From positions 1 to 18,564 of the forward strand of contig JAKSBB010000717.1 in assembly GCA_022361315.1 (NCBI GenBank): a stretch of 18,564 nucleotides of DNA, in the 5' to 3' direction. Positions 14,551 to 18,564 of this stretch are shown one piece after another. Every line of letters begins with the position of its first letter. The first letter of the stretch is position 1. The stretch comes from Desulfobacterales bacterium. GTDB taxonomy: Bacteria > Desulfobacterota > Desulfobacteria > Desulfobacterales > Desulfobacteraceae. The notes beneath the pieces were generated by a model, which made no database searches, was not told the DNA's origin, and saw only the letters and a list, made by a program, of their open reading frames with translations. Made by a program: the position numbers and the translations under genes.

Positions 14551-15754
14551 AAAGGCCCTTCAACCCCTCGGTGTTACGGTCCTTGTGATCTGTGTCGCCA
14601 CCGGTCTTTTTTTCCTCCTGTTTGAAAAAGTGGAAAAAACCGTATACGCGCCGGGCTCTGCCGAGGCCCGGAAAAATCCCTTTTTAGCCGCCATCAGATG
14701 CCTGGATACCGCCGGAATTCCGGCCGCAGGCTCTCAACAGCGTGAATTTTTAACCCGGCTGCCCTCTGCCCGGGATATGATTTTCATCCACCGGCCGGGC
14801 TCCAATTATCCGGAAAGCCGTATCCAAAACATTGCTGCCTGGGTGGAGGATGGCGGCACCCTTGTGATCCACCACAACTTTTTCGGACAGGCCCCCCATC
14901 CCCTCCTGGACGCCCTGGGAATTCAATTCCGGACCCAGGATAAAAAAAAGGATGAAGAGGAGACTACGAAGAAAGCCACCGCCCCGGATGGTCCGTCCGG
15001 TGACACGGAAGCCTGTGACTGCGACGAAGAAGAAACCTTGGAAGATATGTTCAGGGGAGAGATAATGACCCTGGCCTTTGATTCAGGCCGGGCACTTCCC
15101 CCGCTGGCAAAATCATCCACCGCTCAAAAGCTGTTCCAGGGGAAATACGGTGCCCATGTCCTGCAGCAGTCCGTGGGCGAAGGCCGGCTGATTGTACTGA
15201 GCGATGACCGGTTGCTGACCAATGAGCAGATCGGAAAGAACGACCACGCCTTTTTCCTGCTCACCCTCAGTGAGGGCAGGGATAAGGTCTGGATATTGTA
15301 CAACAGTGTCATGCCTTCCATTTTTGCCCTTGTTATGGAAAAAATGCCGCTGATGGTGTTTTCTTTTTTCGTCCTGATTCTCTTTGCCTTTCTATACCTG
15401 ACCCGGCGGATCGGCCCCATTTATCCGCCCAAAGATTATTCCGGCCGTAACATTATGGAGCACCTGCTGGCAGCCGGGCATTTTGTGAGAAAAAACGATA
15501 AAAACCACAGGCAGCTCTATAGATCCAGGAAGGTCCTTGAAAAGAAAATTGTTGCCCGATATCTGTATTTTGCAAAGAAACCCAGGCCGGATCAGATCCG
15601 GCTGATATCAAAATGGACACAAATGACGGCAGCGGATGTCCGGACTGCAATGGAGCATCCCGCCAACACCCCCCAGGAATATATCAGGGCCACCATGCTG
15701 ATGAAAAAAATCCGGGATGCCATTGCTGCCAATCACAAACAAACGGAGAAATAA
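14543..15754 (+). CDS. DUF4350 membrane protein
   Basis: This 403-residue protein has one helix at 9-27, an extracytoplasmic DUF4350 domain (about 40-250) and a second helix (268-288) followed by a basic cytosolic tail with YSGRNIMEHLLAAGHFVRK. The DUF4350 domain shows NPFLAAIRCLDTAGIP, WVEDGGTLVIHHN and GRLIVLSDDRLLTN; the fold is like glutamine-amidotransferase-type domains but lacks an obvious catalytic Cys in the visible motifs. An acidic insert at 133-173 contains DACDCDEEE-like residues (CDC at 158-160). A long alternative start (TTG 14489) would lie deep inside the previous gene; ATG 14543 overlaps that gene by 8 nt, with GGAGGAG 12 nt upstream, and I chose it. It probably forms part of a membrane complex with DUF4129 and DUF58. 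Confidence 0.82.
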   Translation: MDKKALQPLGVTVLVICVATGLFFLLFEKVEKTVYAPGSAEARKNPFLAAIRCLDTAGIPAAGSQQREFLTRLPSARDMIFIHRPGSNYPESRIQNIAAWVEDGGTLVIHHNFFGQAPHPLLDALGIQFRTQDKKKDEEETTKKATAPDGPSGDTEACDCDEEETLEDMFRGEIMTLAFDSGRALPPLAKSSTAQKLFQGKYGAHVLQQSVGEGRLIVLSDDRLLTNEQIGKNDHAFFLLTLSEGRDKVWILYNSVMPSIFALVMEKMPLMVFSFFVLILFAFLYLTRRIGPIYPPKDYSGRNIMEHLLAAGHFVRKNDKNHRQLYRSRKVLEKKIVARYLYFAKKPRPDQIRLISKWTQMTAADVRTAMEHPANTPQEYIRATMLMKKIRDAIAANHKQTEK

Positions 15755-15757
15755 TCA

Positions 15758-16738
15758 TTGGAAAACGTATCAGACGCACCAGACGCTTCAGAATTAGTTG
15801 CCCGGCTCGGACGTGTTGAGGCTGAGATTAATCGTACGGTGATCGGCCAGAACAAGGTTGTCAGGGAAGTGATGATTGCCATGCTGGCCGGTGGCCACGC
15901 CATTGTGGAAGGGGTGCCGGGCTTAGGTAAAACGCTTCTGGTCAAAAGCATTGCCGCAGCGGTAAACGCCCGCTTCAGACGGGTACAGTTTACACCGGAT
16001 CTCATGCCTTCGGATATCAGCGGCCACGAGATGTTTGAAATGAAAACCAATACCTTCAAGGTCCGCCAGGGGCCGGTGTTTACCAATTTCCTTCTCGCCG
16101 ACGAGATCAACCGGGCCCCGGCAAAGACCCAGTCCGCACTCCTGGAGGTCATGCAGGAGCACCAGGTTACCATTGAGGGGCGGTCCTACCTGCTCAAACC
16201 GCCCTTCCTGGTCCTGGCCACCCAGAACCCCATTGAGCATGAGGGAACCTACCCCCTTCCCCAGGCACAGCTGGACCGGTTTTTATTGAAAATATTTATT
16301 GATTACCCGGATCTGGAAAGTGAAACCGCCATCGTCAAAACAATTACCAACAGGGCCATTGGGGATAAACTGGATGTATCCGGGATAAAGAAGATGTTGG
16401 ATATTGATTCGGTACTGGCCCTGCAGAAACTCACCGCCACCCTGAAAACAGACACCGCCATCGTTGATTATGCCGTGAAGATCGCCAGAGCCACCCGGGA
16501 ATGGTCCGGCATTGAAATCGGAGCCGGTCCCCGGGGCTCCCTTGCCCTGCTGCGGGCCGGCAGAGGCAATGCGTTGTTAAACGGGAACACCTTTGTCACC
16601 CCGGATGATATCAAATCCATTGCACCGGCCGTATTGCGCCACAGAATAAAACTGACCACAGACATGGAAATCGAAGGGTATCACCCCGATGATGTATTAA
16701 AGGATATTCTGGATACCGTGGAAGCCCCCCGGGTATAA
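15758..16738 (+). CDS. MoxR family AAA+ ATPase
   Basis: This 326-residue cytosolic AAA+ protein is the length expected for MoxR. It has Walker A GVPGLGKT (52-59), Walker B LLADEIN with Asp115/Glu116, sensor 1 in LATQNP (Asn157), a likely arginine finger Arg174 in QLDRF, and sensor 2 Arg259 in AGPRGSLALL. MoxR proteins form hexamers and act as chaperones for complexes that contain vWA proteins. Here the partner is the DUF58 protein encoded 6 nt downstream. The start is TTG (15758) with GGAG 9 nt upstream, and only 3 nt separate it from the DUF4350 stop. No other start codon stands near. All catalytic residues are present, so it should be active. Confidence 0.95.
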   Translation: MENVSDAPDASELVARLGRVEAEINRTVIGQNKVVREVMIAMLAGGHAIVEGVPGLGKTLLVKSIAAAVNARFRRVQFTPDLMPSDISGHEMFEMKTNTFKVRQGPVFTNFLLADEINRAPAKTQSALLEVMQEHQVTIEGRSYLLKPPFLVLATQNPIEHEGTYPLPQAQLDRFLLKIFIDYPDLESETAIVKTITNRAIGDKLDVSGIKKMLDIDSVLALQKLTATLKTDTAIVDYAVKIARATREWSGIEIGAGPRGSLALLRAGRGNALLNGNTFVTPDDIKSIAPAVLRHRIKLTTDMEIEGYHPDDVLKDILDTVEAPRV

Positions 16739-16744
16739 AATCCC

Positions 16745-18049
16745 ATGAGACCCTCAGGCATCAGCATTGTTATTCTCACCCTCATGACTGTTTTGGCAGG
16801 AGTTGCCGCATTTTCAGAAGCGGTGGCCGCGGCATGGAAGATAGCAGCCGCAGCCGGCACAGGGATCTTCTGTCTGGACTTATATCTCGGGCTCAGGTTG
16901 CCGGACCTGGAACTGAAAAGAACGGTAAAACACTCCCTGCCCGTGGGAACCTGGTCCGATGTGCACCTGGAATTCAAAAACCTTGAAAACCGGACGATCC
17001 GCATCAAGGTCCACGACCACCATCCCGGGGCATGCGACTGCCGCGATCTCCCCCTGGAACTGACCCTGCCCCCGGGAAAGCGCTTAAAAACCCACTATGA
17101 ACTTCGCCCCTATCAAAAGGGGGATATGACCTTCGGCAGGGTGGATCTGCTGATCCGTTCCCCTCTGGCCCTGTGGTGGAAAAAAACAAGCGCCGGCCGC
17201 TCCGAACCGGTCAAGGTGCTCCCGAATTTCAGACAGATCAAGAATTATACGCTGCTGGCCGGGGACAACCGCCTGAGTCAGATCGGCATCCTCAAAAAAC
17301 GGCGCCGTGGAGAGGGAAATGATTTCCATCAATTGCGGGACTACCGGGCCGGTGACCCCTTCAGGCAAATCGACTGGAACAAAACCTCCAGATATCTCAA
17401 GCTGATCACCAAAGAGTACCAGGACGAACGGGATCAGCAGATCCTTTTCCTCCTGGACTGCGGACGGCGCATGCGCCATGCCGATGACAGGGACACCCAT
17501 TTTGACCAGGCACTTAATGCCATGCTCCTGCTCTGCCATGTGGCCTTGAAACAGGAAGATGCAGTGGGATTCATGGCCTTCGGCGGGATTGACAAATGGT
17601 TCCCTCCCAAAAAGAATACCGGCACCATCCGGCATATCCTCAATCAGGTCTACACCCTCCACCCCACCACCGATGCTGCGGATTACCTGACCGCGGCGAA
17701 AAACCTGACGGCCCTTCAGAAAAAACGGTCTCTTGTGATCATCCTCACCAATACCCGGGATGAAGATTATGATGACCTGCTGGGGGCCGTAAAAATACTA
17801 AGAAAAAAACACCTGGTGGTGCTGGCCGATCTGCGGGAAAAAATAATAGACGCCACCATGGCCCAACAGGTGACGAACCTTGATTCTGCCGTACTCTACC
17901 ATGCTGTGACCGACTACACGGAAAGGCAGAACAAGAACCACAAAGCCCTGTCCCGTCACGGGGTTATTTCCATCAACACCCTGGCCGAAGCCCTGCCCGC
18001 ACGGCTGGTTAATGAATACCTGAATGTGAAGGCTTCGGGCAAACTTTAA
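16745..18049 (+). CDS. DUF58 (vWA-like) protein, MoxR partner
   Basis: This 434-residue protein has two N-terminal helices (7-24, 31-48), a beta-rich region outside or at the membrane, and the DUF58 signature GNDFHQLRDYRAGDP followed by QIDW (191-211). It then has a vWA-like domain (about 230-390). The metal-binding motif of vWA domains (DxSxS) is replaced by DCGRRM at 238-243, so classical metal binding is doubtful; changed MIDAS motifs are frequent in DUF58. Such proteins are encoded next to MoxR ATPases and are taken as their substrates or adaptors. The start ATG has no clear ribosome site and lies 6 nt after the MoxR stop, pointing to coupled translation. It is the last gene of the operon, and its stop codon overlaps the stop of the convergent flavin enzyme gene. 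Confidence 0.92.
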   Translation: MRPSGISIVILTLMTVLAGVAAFSEAVAAAWKIAAAAGTGIFCLDLYLGLRLPDLELKRTVKHSLPVGTWSDVHLEFKNLENRTIRIKVHDHHPGACDCRDLPLELTLPPGKRLKTHYELRPYQKGDMTFGRVDLLIRSPLALWWKKTSAGRSEPVKVLPNFRQIKNYTLLAGDNRLSQIGILKKRRRGEGNDFHQLRDYRAGDPFRQIDWNKTSRYLKLITKEYQDERDQQILFLLDCGRRMRHADDRDTHFDQALNAMLLLCHVALKQEDAVGFMAFGGIDKWFPPKKNTGTIRHILNQVYTLHPTTDAADYLTAAKNLTALQKKRSLVIILTNTRDEDYDDLLGAVKILRKKHLVVLADLREKIIDATMAQQVTNLDSAVLYHAVTDYTERQNKNHKALSRHGVISINTLAEALPARLVNEYLNVKASGKL

Positions 18050-18564
18050 CGGGCTGAACAGGCCGCCCTCTGCTTGCCATGGAAAACACAGGCCATTCCC
18101 GTATCCATTTGTAATTCAAGACATTTGTTACACGACACACAGAGGGCCGGTGAAAGGTCACCCGAGAACCATCGATTGGCCAAATGAGGCTCCCGGATAA
18201 AGGGGCGGCTCATGGATATCGCATCTATCCTCTCAAGGGCATTTTCTATTGCCCCAGGGCTTCGCCAGCCCTCCACCGAAATAACGGGGCAATTGACCTT
18301 TTCTTTGATTAATAACGCATATTTCAACAAGGAACCCTCTTCAAAAGGGGCGGGAAGAATATGGTCCCACCCGCCCTTTTTAAGCCCTTCCGGAGTCCCT
18401 GCGCTGACTTCGATGGCGTCAATGCCCATGGCATCCATTATGGCCGCTGTACGTGCGGCCTCATCCGGTGTCACCCCACCGGAAAATCCGTCATACGCAC
18501 TCATTTTGATAAACACGGGAAATGTCCCCCCCACTGCACCCCTGACGGCTTCATATATCTGACA
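18046..18564 (-). CDS. Old yellow enzyme/NADH:flavin oxidoreductase family protein, C-terminal part, truncated by the window edge
   Basis: The frame enters from the right edge and stops at 18046; 172 residues are visible. FPVFIKMSAYDGFSGGVTP, GIDAIEVSAGT, PVISVEGWRSP and IDAISMSRPFIREPHLANRW follow the TIM-barrel strands of FMN-dependent old yellow enzymes, with SMSRPFI at the FMN phosphate site. The tail CVSCNKCLELQMDTGMAC carries CxxC and a later Cys. In larger members (dienoyl-CoA reductase type) this region binds an iron-sulfur cluster, but here the protein ends soon after, so it is a short, single-domain member. The apparent start inside the window is not real, because the frame continues upstream. 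The electron acceptor is unknown. It converges on the DUF58 gene. Confidence 0.85.
   Translation of the reverse strand, partial: CQIYEAVRGAVGGTFPVFIKMSAYDGFSGGVTPDEAARTAAIMDAMGIDAIEVSAGTPEGLKKGGWDHILPAPFEEGSLLKYALLIKEKVNCPVISVEGWRSPGAIENALERIDAISMSRPFIREPHLANRWFSGDLSPALCVSCNKCLELQMDTGMACVFHGKQRAACSAR

Noticed and set aside
17084..17662. A 192-codon minus-strand open frame
   Set aside because: It lies inside the DUF58 gene, whose signature is beyond doubt; no domain is seen in the antisense product.
1..18564. CRISPR array, insertion sequence, prophage or defence island
   Set aside because: I saw no spaced direct repeats, transposase, integrase, or known defence gene; the MoxR operon resembles a housekeeping-type membrane cluster more than a defence system.

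Overview
The window looks like a chromosome segment of a strictly anaerobic bacterium, most likely a sulfate-reducing Desulfobacterota relative (Desulfobacterales type). The evidence is a tungsten-type aldehyde:ferredoxin oxidoreductase, the mid-GC codon usage, and the mix of amino-acid catabolism genes with a MoxR/DUF58 membrane operon. The taxon is inferred; there is no rRNA or other marker gene here.

Left part, bases 1-6215, minus strand. One tightly spaced operon reads leftward out of the window: class-III aminotransferase, DUF4392 (D-glutamate-cyclase-like) protein, SelA/MJ0158-like PLP enzyme, aldehyde:ferredoxin oxidoreductase, and a class-I aminotransferase cut by the left edge. Three PLP enzymes beside an aldehyde oxidoreductase suggest anaerobic breakdown of an amino compound: amine to aldehyde by transamination, then aldehyde to acid with ferredoxin reduction. 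The substrate cannot be read from the sequence. A good sigma70-type promoter precedes the operon, and its -10 lies in an AT-rich imperfect palindrome.

Middle part, bases 6216-8493. A GntR/FadR-type regulator (minus) and an AEC-family carrier (plus) are divergent. Their shared region holds two 27-bp palindromes whose centres are 30 bp apart. One of them shares the 12-mer TGATATATTAAA with the catabolic promoter. The simplest reading is that the regulator controls itself, the carrier and the catabolic operon together.

Right part, bases 8494-18049, plus strand. A membrane-anchored protein of unknown function is followed, after a T-rich 255-bp spacer, by a compact seven-gene membrane operon: a BPSS1780-like protein with an extra N-terminal domain, RDD, SpoIIM, DUF4129, DUF4350, MoxR AAA+ ATPase and DUF58. 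Several of these genes overlap or nearly touch. The combination recurs across bacteria, but its job is not settled. The set looks like a MoxR chaperone with a vWA-like DUF58 partner acting on or through a multi-protein membrane assembly.

Right edge, bases 18046-18564, minus strand. The C-terminal part of an old-yellow-enzyme/NADH:flavin oxidoreductase family protein converges on the DUF58 gene, and the two stop codons share the same TTAA.

No tRNA, rRNA, CRISPR array, insertion sequence or phage gene was seen.
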